Part shown: positions 43,946 to 52,702 of the stretch, one piece after another | Layout of the letters: every line of letters begins with the position of its first letter | How positions within the stretch are numbered: position 1 is the first letter of the stretch | Assembly: GCF_014646015.1 (NCBI RefSeq) | Contig: NZ_BMMQ01000005.1 | Coordinates: 186,001-250,000 of the forward strand | Origin: Microbacterium nanhaiense | GTDB lineage: Bacteria > Actinomycetota > Actinomycetes > Actinomycetales > Microbacteriaceae | Length of the DNA stretch: 64,000 bases | Direction of reading: 5' to 3' | Position numbers and translations under genes: made by a program | Notes under the pieces: model-generated | The model's input: only the letters and a program-made list of their open reading frames with translations | Told to the model about the DNA's origin: nothing | Database searches by the model: none

Positions 43946-44785
43946 ATGCCCATCTCGTTCACAAAAGGCCACGGCACCGGCAACGACTTCGTGATCATCG
44001 CGGACCCGGATGGGCAGCTCGACCTCTCAGCGGATCAGGTGGCGGCGCTCTGCGACCGGCACTTCGGGATCGGCGCCGACGGTCTGCTGCGCGTCGTGCG
44101 CTCGTCCGCGGGCGGCTTCGACTCGGACGCCGAGTGGTTCATGGACTACCGCAACGCCGACGGATCCATCGCCGAGATGTGCGGCAACGGCGTGCGCGTG
44201 TTCGCCCGCTACCTGGTCGACACGGGCCTCGCGGCGATCGACGAGCCCCTTCCGATCGGTACGCGCGCCGGCACGAAGACCGTCACGCGCAGCGACGACG
44301 GCTTCCGCATCGACCTCGGCCTCTGGGCGAGCGACGGCGGCGAGCCTCTCGTGCGTGCGCGGGGCCTGGATGTGCCGCGACCGGGGATGAACATCGATCT
44401 CGGAAACCCCCACACGGTCGTCGCGCTCGCGAGCGAGGCCGAGCTGGAGTCCCTCGACCTGACCGTGATCCCGCAGATCACTCCCGAACCCGCGCACGGA
44501 GCGAACGTCGAGTTCGTCGTTCCGGCGCCCGTGCAGAACGGCGTGGGCCACATCCGCATGCGGGTTTTCGAACGCGGAGTGGGCGAGACGCTCTCCTGCG
44601 GGACCGGCACGGTCGCGGCCGCCCTCGCGGTGCGCGCCTGGGCGGGCGGCAAGATCGACTCGTGGCGCGTGGACGTGCCCGGCGGGACCCTCGGCGTGAC
44701 GATGTTCCCGGCGGACGACGGCGAGCACGTGTCCCTCTCGGGCCCCGCCACCCTGGTGTACTCGGGCCAGGTCGCCCTCGCCTAG
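43946..44785 (+). CDS. dapF: Diaminopimelate epimerase
   Basis: A 279-residue cofactor-free epimerase converting LL- to meso-diaminopimelate, the precursor of lysine and of cell-wall peptides. Both active-site cysteines are present: [14 protein letters not shown] near residue 78 and [15 protein letters not shown] near residue 219. [12 protein letters not shown] opens the N-terminal half, and G-N-P-H-T-V-V-A near residue 153 is conserved. It follows a leaderless promoter and ends at a large inverted repeat facing lysE. Confidence 0.97.
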   Translation: MPISFTKGHGTGNDFVIIADPDGQLDLSADQVAALCDRHFGIGADGLLRVVRSSAGGFDSDAEWFMDYRNADGSIAEMCGNGVRVFARYLVDTGLAAIDEPLPIGTRAGTKTVTRSDDGFRIDLGLWASDGGEPLVRARGLDVPRPGMNIDLGNPHTVVALASEAELESLDLTVIPQITPEPAHGANVEFVVPAPVQNGVGHIRMRVFERGVGETLSCGTGTVAAALAVRAWAGGKIDSWRVDVPGGTLGVTMFPADDGEHVSLSGPATLVYSGQVALA

Positions 44786-44790
44786 GGCGC

Positions 44791-44846
44791 GAGATTCTGA
44801 AGATTCCGCGAGAATCGGCGGTAATGCCAAAAATCTTCAGAATCTC
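44791..44846. repeat. 15-bp perfect inverted repeat between dapF and lysE
   Basis: GAGATTCTGAAGATT (44791-44805) is perfectly inverted at 44832-44846, with a 26-nt loop. It lies between convergent genes and probably terminates both. The arms are strikingly AT-rich compared with the surroundings. Confidence 0.75.
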
Positions 44847-44873
44847 ACGACATCGTCAGAGTCTCGGAGCGGA

Positions 44874-45575
44874 TCAGTCGAAGGCGAGCACTCCGGCGAG
44901 CGCGAACATCATGACCGCGATGACCGCGTCGAGCACGCGCCAGGACCTCGGCGAGCGCAACCAGCGGGCCGCGTAGCGGGCGGCGAAGGTGAGGAACGCG
45001 AACCAGATCGCGCTGCCGAGGATCGCGCCGACCGCGAAGAACCACCGGGCGTCGCCGTAGTTCGTCGAGATGGATCCGAGCAGCAGCACCGTGTCGAGGT
45101 AGGTGTGCGGGTTGAGCCAGGTGATCGCGATGCAGGTCAGCACGGCCGGGACGAGCGCCGTGCGCGTCCTCGTGGCGGCGGGAGCGACGAGCGTCGCGGT
45201 CCCGGATCCGCCGGGTGCCGGAGCGGGCGCCGGTGCGGCCGGCGCCGCGCCCGCGTCGATCGCGGATCCGCCTCGGAAGACGCGGATTGCGGCGAGCAGA
45301 CCGTATCCGCTCAGGAACGCAACGCCCGCCCAGCGGGCGACGTCGAAGAGCCACGGCACCTGTTCGATGACGACGCCGAAGCCGCCGACGCCGGCGGAGA
45401 TGAGGATGACGTCGCTCGCGAGGCACACGGCGGCGAGGATGACCACGTGGGATCGGCCGCCCTGCGAGTGCTTGATGCCCTCGCGGAGGAGGAAAACGTT
45501 CTGCGCGCCGGGTGCGACGATGAGCGAGAGGCAGAGTCCGATACCGGCGAGCAGGGCAGTGAGCATGGCTTCCAT
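44874..45575 (-). CDS. lysE: LysE/ArgO family amino acid exporter
   Basis: A 233-residue exporter of basic amino acids. G-I-G-L-C-L-S-L-I-V-A-P-G-A-Q-N near residue 11 and FLLREGIKHSQ near residue 28 are the LysE signature, and AITWLNPHTYLDTVLLLG near residue 148 is the second conserved block. Six helices are visible, with an alanine/proline-rich cytoplasmic loop (residues about 108-130) unusually long for the family. The ATG at 45575 is used; an ATG three codons later is also possible. The divergent lysG should induce it in response to lysine or arginine. Confidence 0.93.
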   Translation of the reverse strand: MEAMLTALLAGIGLCLSLIVAPGAQNVFLLREGIKHSQGGRSHVVILAAVCLASDVILISAGVGGFGVVIEQVPWLFDVARWAGVAFLSGYGLLAAIRVFRGGSAIDAGAAPAAPAPAPAPGGSGTATLVAPAATRTRTALVPAVLTCIAITWLNPHTYLDTVLLLGSISTNYGDARWFFAVGAILGSAIWFAFLTFAARYAARWLRSPRSWRVLDAVIAVMMFALAGVLAFD

Positions 45576-45641
45576 CGTGCTCGTCGACGTGCGATGATCA
45601 AAAGCAAATGAGGATGAACGAAACCTCGTGAAGGAACGCTT
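45576..45641. promoter_or_regulatory. lysE-lysG divergent control region
   Basis: A 66-nt gap between the divergent exporter and its LysR-type regulator. It contains an AT-rich stretch (ATGATCAAAAGCAAATGAG, 45593-45611) of the kind LysR proteins bind. Exact boxes cannot be placed. Confidence 0.4.
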
Positions 45642-46526
45642 ATGTGGATTTCGCCGGAGCTGGCCGAGACGGTAGCGACGATCGTCGACGAGGGATCCTT
45701 CGAACAGGCGGCGAAGCGCCTGCGCATCTCGCCGTCGGCGGTGAGTCAGCGCCTGCGGACGCTCGAGTCGCAACTCGGTCGCGTCCTCATCATCCGCTCA
45801 CGCCCCATCCGAGCGACGACCGACGGCGCGACGGTGGTGCGCCTCGCGCGCCAATACGCCGCGGTCGCGCACGAGGCGGGGGTGTCGCTCGGCCTCGAGC
45901 GGCAGGAGCGCATGCACGTGCCGATCGCGGTGAACGCCGACTCGCTCGCGACCTGGCTGCTGCCGGCGCTCGAGGCCGTCACGCGCGAGCACGACGTGAC
46001 CTTCGAACTGCTCCGCGAGGACGAGGCGCGAACGGCGACGCTACTGGAATCCGGATCCGCTCTCGCGGCGATCACGTCGGAGCGACGGCCGATTGCGGGG
46101 TGCTCGGTGACGGCGCTCGGCTTCACGGAGTACATCGCCGTGGCCACGCCCGCCTTCGTGGCCCGCTGGTTCCCGAACGGGATCACGCGGGACGCGCTCG
46201 CCGCGGCGCCCGCGATCGAGTTCGACCGATCGGACGACGTGCAGTCCAATTGGCTGCGCGCGCTCGGCGTGGATCCCGCGCTCGCACCGCGCCACTATGT
46301 TCCCGCCTCGGAGGACTACGCGGCGGCGGTGCGCCTCAGCATGGGATGGGGCATGCTGCCGCCCGCGCAGGCGCAGGCATCGCTCGAGCGGGGCACCCTG
46401 ACACGAATCGGCGGCCACGACGTCAGGGAGCCGCTGTACTGGCAGCAGTGGAACATCGATTCCTCTGTCCTGCTCGCGATCCGCGAGCAGGTGGTGAGTC
46501 ACGCGAGGGCCGCGCTCGCGGCGTGA
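45642..46526 (+). CDS. lysG: LysR family regulator, LysG/ArgP type
   Basis: A 294-residue LysR regulator. The helix-turn-helix is GSFEQAAKRLRISPSAVSQR near residues 18-37, followed by the linker helix and the ligand domain. ArgP/LysG traits are L-A-E-T-V-A-T-I-V-D-E-G-S-F at the start, VAVNADSLATWLLPAL-like spacing (IAVNADSLATWLLPAL near residue 93), and the divergent lysE partner. AAGGAA precedes the ATG. It is convergent with the methyltransferase gene, with 10 nt between stops. Confidence 0.93.
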   Translation: MWISPELAETVATIVDEGSFEQAAKRLRISPSAVSQRLRTLESQLGRVLIIRSRPIRATTDGATVVRLARQYAAVAHEAGVSLGLERQERMHVPIAVNADSLATWLLPALEAVTREHDVTFELLREDEARTATLLESGSALAAITSERRPIAGCSVTALGFTEYIAVATPAFVARWFPNGITRDALAAAPAIEFDRSDDVQSNWLRALGVDPALAPRHYVPASEDYAAAVRLSMGWGMLPPAQAQASLERGTLTRIGGHDVREPLYWQQWNIDSSVLLAIREQVVSHARAALAA

Positions 46527-46548
46527 CACGGCGGCGCTACGCCGCGTG
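46527..46548. terminator. Short bidirectional hairpin, lysG/methyltransferase
   Basis: GCGGCG-CTA-CGCCGC, with further CAC/GTG pairing after a bulge. The loop CTA is the methyltransferase stop codon. Confidence 0.45.
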
Positions 46549-47148
46549 GCGGCGCACCTTCAGCACGCGGAAGCCCTTGCTCATCGCGTGACGGTGGGTG
46601 GAGAACTCATCGGGGAGCGTGTCGTCGATCCAGCGCTGCAGCGAATCGCTGCCGAGGTTCTTCTGCACGACCATGTAGGCGTCGCCGTGCACGTCGAGAC
46701 GCGGGAGCCACGCCTCGAGAAGCCCGTGCAGCGCCGGCTTGCCGATGCGGATGGGCGGGTTCGAGCGGATCGTCCGGAAGGCGATGTCGGACGGGATCTG
46801 GTCGGCCGTCACAGCGTGGACGTTGTCGAGACCGAGCTCTTCGGCGTTCCGGCGAACGAGGTCGAGCGCGCGCTCGTTGACATCGAGGGCCCACACTCTC
46901 GCATGCGGCGACTGCATCGCGAGGTCCAGCGAGATCGCTCCCCAGCCGCATCCGACATCGAGGAAGTCGCCACCCGGGGGTGCCGCGGGAGAGTTCGCCA
47001 GAAGCACCTCGGTGCCCTTATCGAGGTGACCGGGGCTGAACACGCCGCTTGCGGTCGTGACGTCGACCTCGCGTCCGGCAAGGACGACGCGGATCCGACG
47101 GAGTTCTTCCGGGCTCGAGGGCTGGGCACTGAAATAGTGGTCCGCCAT
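46537..47148 (-). CDS. RsmC-like class I methyltransferase
   Basis: A 203-residue SAM-dependent N-methyltransferase corresponding to the catalytic half of RsmC/RsmD-type rRNA guanine methylases. GVFSPGHLDKGTEVLL near residue 40, motif I LDVGCGWGAISL near 64, ALDVNERAL near 87, and the base-binding motif S-N-P-P-I-R-I-G near residue 128 are present. The R-V-L-K-V-R-R end is typical. Target base not known. It is probably leaderless, with TAAACT 8 nt upstream, and divergent from hflX. Confidence 0.88.
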   Translation of the reverse strand: MADHYFSAQPSSPEELRRIRVVLAGREVDVTTASGVFSPGHLDKGTEVLLANSPAAPPGGDFLDVGCGWGAISLDLAMQSPHARVWALDVNERALDLVRRNAEELGLDNVHAVTADQIPSDIAFRTIRSNPPIRIGKPALHGLLEAWLPRLDVHGDAYMVVQKNLGSDSLQRWIDDTLPDEFSTHRHAMSKGFRVLKVRRHAA

Positions 47149-47156
47149 GAGCCGCG

Positions 47157-47162
47157 AGTTTA
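47157..47162 (-). promoter_or_regulatory. -10 box of leaderless methyltransferase promoter
   Basis: TAAACT on the minus strand ends 8 nt before the ATG at 47148. Confidence 0.6.
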
Positions 47163-47189
47163 GCGGAGCCCCCTGGGAGGCATAAGGGA

Positions 47190-47195
47190 TAAAAT
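47190..47195 (+). promoter_or_regulatory. -10 box of hflX promoter
   Basis: TAAAAT lies 28 nt before the hflX TTG start, leaving room for the GAAAGG ribosome site at 47212-47217. Confidence 0.5.
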
Positions 47196-47223
47196 GGAAG
47201 GCTAGACCTACGAAAGGCATCAC

Positions 47224-48711
47224 TTGCCCGAAACCACAGGCACCGACGACGCCGTCGACCGGATCATCGCCCGAGACGAAGCACACAGCAACTCGCGCGT
47301 GTTCGGCACGGCGCAGGCATTGCAGGACACCTCTACCGTCTACGACGACGGCCAGCAGTGGGATCTCGAGGATCGCCACTCGCTGCGCCGCGTCGTGGGC
47401 CTCTCGACCGAGCTCGAAGACATCACCGAGGTCGAGTACCGCCAGGTGCGCATGGAGAACGTCGTCCTCGTCGGCGTCTACCGCGCCGGCACGCTCGAGG
47501 ACGCGGAGAACTCGCTGCAGGAGCTCGCGGCGCTCGCCGAGACAGCCGGATCCGTCGTGCTCGACGGCGTGCTGCAGCGGCGCCCGAACCCGGATCCCGC
47601 GACCTACATCGGTCGCGGAAAGGCGGAAGAACTCAAGCAGATCGTCGACTCCGTCGGCGCCGACACCGTCATCGCCGACACCGAGCTCGCGCCCAGCCAG
47701 CGGCGCGCGCTCGAGGACGTCATCAAGGTCAAGGTCATCGACCGCACGGCCGTGATTCTCGACATCTTCGCGCAGCACGCGAAGACCCGCGAGGGCAAGG
47801 CGCAGGTCGAGCTCGCCCAGCTCGAGTACCTCCTCCCGCGTCTGCGCGGATGGGGTGACTCGATGAGCCGTCAGGCGGGCGGACAGGTCGGTGCCGCGGG
47901 CGCCGGTATGGGATCCCGCGGGCCGGGTGAGACCAAGATCGAGCTCGACCGCCGCCGCATCCGCGACCGGATGGCGATGCTCCGCCGTCAGATCCGCAGT
48001 TTCGCGCCCGCGCGGGACGCCAAGCGTGCCGAGCGCAGCCGCAACAAGATCCCGTCCGTCGCGATCGCCGGTTACACGAACGCGGGCAAGTCGAGTCTGC
48101 TCAACCGGCTCACGAACGCGGGCGTGCTCGTCGAGAACGCGCTCTTCGCGACCCTCGACTCGACGGTGCGGCGCACCGAGACGGCGGACGGACGCGTGTT
48201 CACGCTCGCGGACACCGTCGGCTTCGTGCGCAACCTGCCGCACCAGCTCGTGGAGGCGTTCCGCTCGACCCTCGAGGAGGTCGCCTCGGCCGACCTGATC
48301 GTGCACGTCGTCGACGGCAGTCACCCCGACCCCGCCGGTCAGATCCAGACGGTGCGAGATGTGCTCGGCGAGGTCGAGGCGCGCGCGATTCCCGAGATCA
48401 TCGTGTTCAACAAGATGGATCTCGTCTCCGACGACGACCGTCTCGTGCTCGCGGGGCTCGCGCCGAAGGCCGTCTTCGTCTCGAGCCGCACCGGCGAGGG
48501 CATCGCGGAACTGCGGCGAATCGTCGAGGACGCGCTGCCGGTGCCCGACGAGGAGATCACGGCGCTCGTGCCCTACAGCCGCGGCGACCTGATTTCTCAG
48601 ATCCACGAGGAGGGGCAGTTCCTCGAGCAGCGTCACGAGGCGGGCGGCACCTTCGTGCACGCCCGCGTGCACGCGCGACTCGCGGCGGAACTGCGGTCCT
48701 ACCCGGCCTGA
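47224..48711 (+). CDS. hflX: Ribosome-splitting GTPase HflX
   Basis: A 495-residue GTPase that binds and rescues or splits stalled ribosomes. The N-terminal domain includes P-A-T-Y-I-G-R-G-K-A near residue 125 and the glycine-rich GGQVGAAGAGMGSRGPGE near 218. The G domain has G1 GYTNAGKSSLLN near residue 282, G3 DTVGFV near 330, and G4 N-K-M-D near 398. A small C-terminal domain follows. The start is a TTG with GAAAGG 6 nt upstream. The N-terminal 60 residues are acidic and longer than in enterobacterial HflX. Confidence 0.96.
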   Translation: MPETTGTDDAVDRIIARDEAHSNSRVFGTAQALQDTSTVYDDGQQWDLEDRHSLRRVVGLSTELEDITEVEYRQVRMENVVLVGVYRAGTLEDAENSLQELAALAETAGSVVLDGVLQRRPNPDPATYIGRGKAEELKQIVDSVGADTVIADTELAPSQRRALEDVIKVKVIDRTAVILDIFAQHAKTREGKAQVELAQLEYLLPRLRGWGDSMSRQAGGQVGAAGAGMGSRGPGETKIELDRRRIRDRMAMLRRQIRSFAPARDAKRAERSRNKIPSVAIAGYTNAGKSSLLNRLTNAGVLVENALFATLDSTVRRTETADGRVFTLADTVGFVRNLPHQLVEAFRSTLEEVASADLIVHVVDGSHPDPAGQIQTVRDVLGEVEARAIPEIIVFNKMDLVSDDDRLVLAGLAPKAVFVSSRTGEGIAELRRIVEDALPVPDEEITALVPYSRGDLISQIHEEGQFLEQRHEAGGTFVHARVHARLAAELRSYPA

Positions 48712-48746
48712 GCGGGGGAGTTCTCCGGCCGTTTCCCACGCTCGGC

Positions 48747-48752
48747 TAGAGT
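48747..48752 (+). promoter_or_regulatory. -10 box before the peptide synthetase gene
   Basis: TAGAGT ends 8 nt before a GTG at 48761, the spacing seen at the other leaderless genes. It supports the GTG start. Confidence 0.5.
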
Positions 48753-48760
48753 GTACGGCC

Positions 48761-51700
48761 GTGCGGCCGAGCGGGCCGCCTCCCCGGCACCTGAGGACTC
48801 AGCCCACGATGCAGCACACCTTCGACCGTTCGCACGCCGCACCCGAACCGCGTACCCTTCTCGACATCCTCCGCGCGTCGGCGCGTGCGCACCCGTCGGC
48901 GTCGGCGCTCGAGGACGAACGGGGAGCGCTGAGCTATGAGGAGCTGGTCGCGCTCGTCGAACAGACCGCCAGCCGTCTCACGGCGCTCGGTGTGCGGCGG
49001 GGCGACCGGGTGGGCGTGCGCATGCCCTCCGGCGAGCGCGAGCTGTACCTCGCGATCCTCGGCGTCATGGCGGCCGGCGCGGCGTACGTGCCCGTTGACG
49101 CCGACGACCCGCAGGAGCGCGCCGACCTCGTGTTCGGCGAGGCGGGCGTGCGCGGTGTCATCCGCGACGGCGGGCTCTTCGTCCCGCACGGGGACGCCGT
49201 CGCGGGAGACCTGTTCGCCGAGGAGGCGCCGTCGGCCGTCGCCGACGAGCCCACGCCCTCCGACGACGCGTGGATCATCTTCACCTCGGGATCGACCGGC
49301 GTGCCGAAGGGCGTCGCCGTGGCGCACCGTTCGGCCGCGGCCTTCGTCGACGCGGAGGCTCGCATGTTCCTCCAGGACGCGCCGCTCGGGCCCGGCGACC
49401 GCGTGCTCGCCGGTCTGTCCGTCGCGTTCGACGCGTCCTGTGAAGAGATGTGGCTCGCATGGCGGCACTCCGCCTGCCTGGTGCCCGCCCCGCGCGCGCT
49501 CGTGCGCTCGGGCGAAGACCTCGGGCCCTGGCTCGTGGGCCACGGGATCACGGTCGTCTCGACGGTGCCGACGCTCGCGGCGCTCTGGCCCGAGGACGCA
49601 ATCGAGAACCTGCGCCTGCTGATCTTCGGCGGCGAGGCGCTGCCTCCGGAGCTGTCCAATCGCCTGATCGGCGCGGAGCGCGAGGTCTGGAACACCTACG
49701 GCCCGACGGAGGCGACGGTCGTCGCGTGCGCGGCGAAGATGGACGGCACCGCGCCGATCCGCATCGGCCTTCCCCTGGACGGGTGGGAGCTCGCGGTCGT
49801 CGATGCCGACGGCAACCGGGTCGCCGAGGGCGAGGTCGGAGAGCTGATCATCGGCGGCGTCGGCCTCGCCCGCTATCTCGACCCCGCGAAGGACGCCGAG
49901 AAGTACGCCCCGATGCCCTCGCTCGGGTGGTCTCGCGCCTACCGTTCCGGCGACCTCGTGCGCCTCGAAGAGGCAGGGCTCGTCTTTCAGGGCCGCGCCG
50001 ACGACCAGGTGAAGATCGGCGGGCGCCGCATCGAACTGGGCGAGGTCGAGGCGGCGCTGCAGAACCTCTCGGCCGTGACGGCCGCCACGGTCGCGGTGCG
50101 GCACTCCGCCGGCGGCACGCCGATGCTCGTCGGCTACGTCGTTCCCTCCGGCGACGCCTTCGACCGGGGCGCGGCCCGCGCGGAGCTCGCCGAGTCGCTC
50201 CCGGCCCCGCTGATCCCCGTACTCGCCGTCATGGACGAGCTGCCGGTGCGCACCTCCGGCAAGGTCGACAAGGCCGCGCTGCCATGGCCACTCCCCGACA
50301 CGGGCGAAGAGGCATCGACGCTGTCCGGCACAGCCGCCTGGCTCGCCGAGCAGTGGGCGGCCGTGTTGGGGATCCGTCCGCACGACGAAAAGGCCGACTT
50401 CTTCGAGCTCGGCGGCGGATCGCTCGCGGCCGCGCAGCTCGTGTCCCGGATCCGTGCCCGCGCCGCCGAGTTCACGATGGCCGACGTCTACGACCTCCCG
50501 AGGCTCGGGAAGATGGCGGAGGCGATCGGCGAGGAGGAGGGCGCGTCCGGCGAGATCAACTACCACTCGTCGAACCCCACCCCGCGGCGAATGCAGTGGG
50601 TGCAGACGATCCTCGGGGTTCCGCTGTTCATTCTCACCGGAGCCCGCTGGATGACGTGGCTCCTCACGGCGAGCTGGATCCTGCACCGCGTGCCGGGCTT
50701 CGAGCTGCTGCCGGCGGCGCCCGGATGGGTCGTCGTCGCGGGCCTGGTGCTCTTCGTCACCCCGTTCGGCCGGATGGGCATCTCGGCGCTCGCCGCGCGG
50801 ATCCTGCTCGCCGGCGTGCGACCGGGCGACTACCCGCGCGGCGGCGCCGTCCATCTGCGTCTCTGGCTGGCGGAGCAGATCGCGCACCAGGTCGACCCCG
50901 TCGGGCTCGTCGGCGCGCCCTGGGTGTCGTACTACGCCCGCGCGCTCGGCGCGACGATCGGCCGCGACGTGAACCTGCACACGCTCCCGCCCGTCACGGG
51001 CTTCCTCGACGTGCGCGACGGCGCGTCGATCGAGCCGGAGGTCGACCTGTCGGGCATCTGGATCGACGGCGACACGGTGCGCGTCGGCGGGATCCAGATC
51101 GGCGCCGGCGCGACCGTGGGGTCGCGGAGCACGCTCGCCCCCGGAGCGAAGATCGGTCGCGGCGCGGAGGTGGCGCCCGGATCGGCCGTGTTCGGCCGCG
51201 TGAAGGCCGGGCAGCGCTGGGCGGGTTCGCCGGCCGTGCGCGTGGGCGCGGCCGCCGAGGAGGCACCGCGCCCTCCCGCGCCCACGCGGTGGCTGTGGGC
51301 GTACGGGGCGTCGTCGGTTGTGCTCGGGCTGTTGCCGTTCATCGCCTTCGCCGCCGGCGGGCTCGTGCTTGCCGCGCGGATCCGCGGCGCGGATGGCCTC
51401 GTCGACGCGATCCCCGCGGCGCTCGCGTGGCTCGTGCCGGCGGTGCTCGTCACCGGCGCGGTGTTCGCGGCGCTCGTGGTCGCGCTCGTGCGGCTCCTCG
51501 CGATCGGGCTCGCGCCCGGCACCTATCCGGTGCGCAGCCGCGTCGCGTGGCAGGCGTGGACGACCGAGCGGCTGCTCGACTCCTCGCGCACGCTACTGTT
51601 CCCGATCTACTCGAGCCTCTTCACCGCGACGTGGCTGCGCCTCCTGGGTGCCCGCGTGGGGCGCGATGTGGAGGCCTCGACGGTGCTGCTGATCCCGTCG

Positions 51701-52702
51701 CTCACGCGGATCGACGACGGCGCATTCCTCGCCGACGACACGATGGTCGCCACGTACGAGCTGCGGGGCGGCTGGATGTACGTCGCGAAGGCGCGGATCG
51801 GCAAGCGCGCCTTCCTCGGCAACTCGGGGCTTGCCGCGGCCGGCCACACCGTGCCGAAGAACTCGCTCGTCGCCGTGCTCTCGGTCGCGCCCGACAAGGC
51901 GAAGTCCGGATCCAGTTGGCTCGGCTCGCCCGCGGTGCGGTTGCGCCGGGTCGTGAACGAGGCGGATCTGGAACGCACCTACCGGCCACGACGCGGGCTG
52001 CGCGTTGCGCGCACGCTGTGGGAGCTGTGCCGCATCGTTCCCGTTCTTGTGACGTGCGCGCTCGGGATCGCGGTGATGGGGGTGCTGACCGCGATGATCG
52101 ACGCGTGGGGTGTCCTCGCCGCTTGTCTCCTCTCGGGCGTCGTCATGATCGCGGCGGGCGCCGTGGCCGCCGCGATCGCGACCATCGCGAAATGGGCGTT
52201 CGTGGGCCGGATCCGCGCGGGCGAGCATCCGCTCTGGTCGAGCTTCGTGTGGCGCACGGAGGTCTCCGACGTCTTCACCGAGATGGTCGCGGCCCCCTGG
52301 TTCGCCAACGCGGCGGCCGGAACCCCCGCCCTCGCGATGTGGCTGCGGTCGCTCGGCGCGAAGATCGGAAAGGGCGTCTGGACCGACAGCTACTGGTTGC
52401 CCGAACCGGATCTCGTCACGCTCGGCGACGGGGCGACGGTGAACCGCGGATGTGTGGTTCAGACGCATTTGTTCCATGATCGAGTGATGAGTATCGATAC
52501 CGTGGTCCTCGAAAAGGGCGCGACGCTCGGCCCGCACAGCGTCATCCTGCCGGCCGCCACGATCGGGGCGGACGCGACCGTGGGCCCCGCGTCGCTCGTC
52601 ATGCGCGGCGAATCCGTGCCCGTCGGCAGCCGGTGGAGCGGAAACCCGATCGGTCCCTGGCGCGCCGTCAAGGTCCGCGCCTATCAGGAGGACGCCGAAT
52701 GA
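48761..52702 (+). CDS. Pls/PosA-type membrane NRPS, candidate poly-lysine synthetase
   Basis: A 1313-residue single-module, membrane-bound peptide synthetase with the layout of epsilon-poly-lysine synthetase. Residues about 30-530 are an adenylation domain (IIFTSGSTGVPKG near 171, NTYGPTEAT near 313, YRSGDLV, GRADDQVKIGGRR, and the A10 lysine in TSGKVDK). A carrier domain follows with F-F-E-L-G-G-G-S-L near 548. Then three membrane pairs (about 613-683, 843-920, 1083-1150) alternate with three hexapeptide/left-handed-helix domains (about 726-826, 960-1066, 1196-1310) that stand in for condensation domains. There is no thioesterase. A hand-read specificity code is D-A-E-S-I-G-T-V-V-K, close to lysine codes. 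The leaderless GTG is chosen; an ATG at 48809 is the alternative. ATGA couples it to the peptidase gene. Confidence 0.9.
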   Translation: MRPSGPPPRHLRTQPTMQHTFDRSHAAPEPRTLLDILRASARAHPSASALEDERGALSYEELVALVEQTASRLTALGVRRGDRVGVRMPSGERELYLAILGVMAAGAAYVPVDADDPQERADLVFGEAGVRGVIRDGGLFVPHGDAVAGDLFAEEAPSAVADEPTPSDDAWIIFTSGSTGVPKGVAVAHRSAAAFVDAEARMFLQDAPLGPGDRVLAGLSVAFDASCEEMWLAWRHSACLVPAPRALVRSGEDLGPWLVGHGITVVSTVPTLAALWPEDAIENLRLLIFGGEALPPELSNRLIGAEREVWNTYGPTEATVVACAAKMDGTAPIRIGLPLDGWELAVVDADGNRVAEGEVGELIIGGVGLARYLDPAKDAEKYAPMPSLGWSRAYRSGDLVRLEEAGLVFQGRADDQVKIGGRRIELGEVEAALQNLSAVTAATVAVRHSAGGTPMLVGYVVPSGDAFDRGAARAELAESLPAPLIPVLAVMDELPVRTSGKVDKAALPWPLPDTGEEASTLSGTAAWLAEQWAAVLGIRPHDEKADFFELGGGSLAAAQLVSRIRARAAEFTMADVYDLPRLGKMAEAIGEEEGASGEINYHSSNPTPRRMQWVQTILGVPLFILTGARWMTWLLTASWILHRVPGFELLPAAPGWVVVAGLVLFVTPFGRMGISALAARILLAGVRPGDYPRGGAVHLRLWLAEQIAHQVDPVGLVGAPWVSYYARALGATIGRDVNLHTLPPVTGFLDVRDGASIEPEVDLSGIWIDGDTVRVGGIQIGAGATVGSRSTLAPGAKIGRGAEVAPGSAVFGRVKAGQRWAGSPAVRVGAAAEEAPRPPAPTRWLWAYGASSVVLGLLPFIAFAAGGLVLAARIRGADGLVDAIPAALAWLVPAVLVTGAVFAALVVALVRLLAIGLAPGTYPVRSRVAWQAWTTERLLDSSRTLLFPIYSSLFTATWLRLLGARVGRDVEASTVLLIPSLTRIDDGAFLADDTMVATYELRGGWMYVAKARIGKRAFLGNSGLAAAGHTVPKNSLVAVLSVAPDKAKSGSSWLGSPAVRLRRVVNEADLERTYRPRRGLRVARTLWELCRIVPVLVTCALGIAVMGVLTAMIDAWGVLAACLLSGVVMIAAGAVAAAIATIAKWAFVGRIRAGEHPLWSSFVWRTEVSDVFTEMVAAPWFANAAAGTPALAMWLRSLGAKIGKGVWTDSYWLPEPDLVTLGDGATVNRGCVVQTHLFHDRVMSIDTVVLEKGATLGPHSVILPAATIGADATVGPASLVMRGESVPVGSRWSGNPIGPWRAVKVRAYQEDAE

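Noticed and set aside
48746-50980. A 744-codon minus-strand frame opposite the NRPS adenylation region
   Set aside because: Shadow composition, and no promoter or ribosome site.
49450-52479. A 1009-codon plus-strand frame inside the NRPS gene
   Set aside because: It is an alternative frame rich in Arg and Pro; all NRPS motifs are in the other frame.
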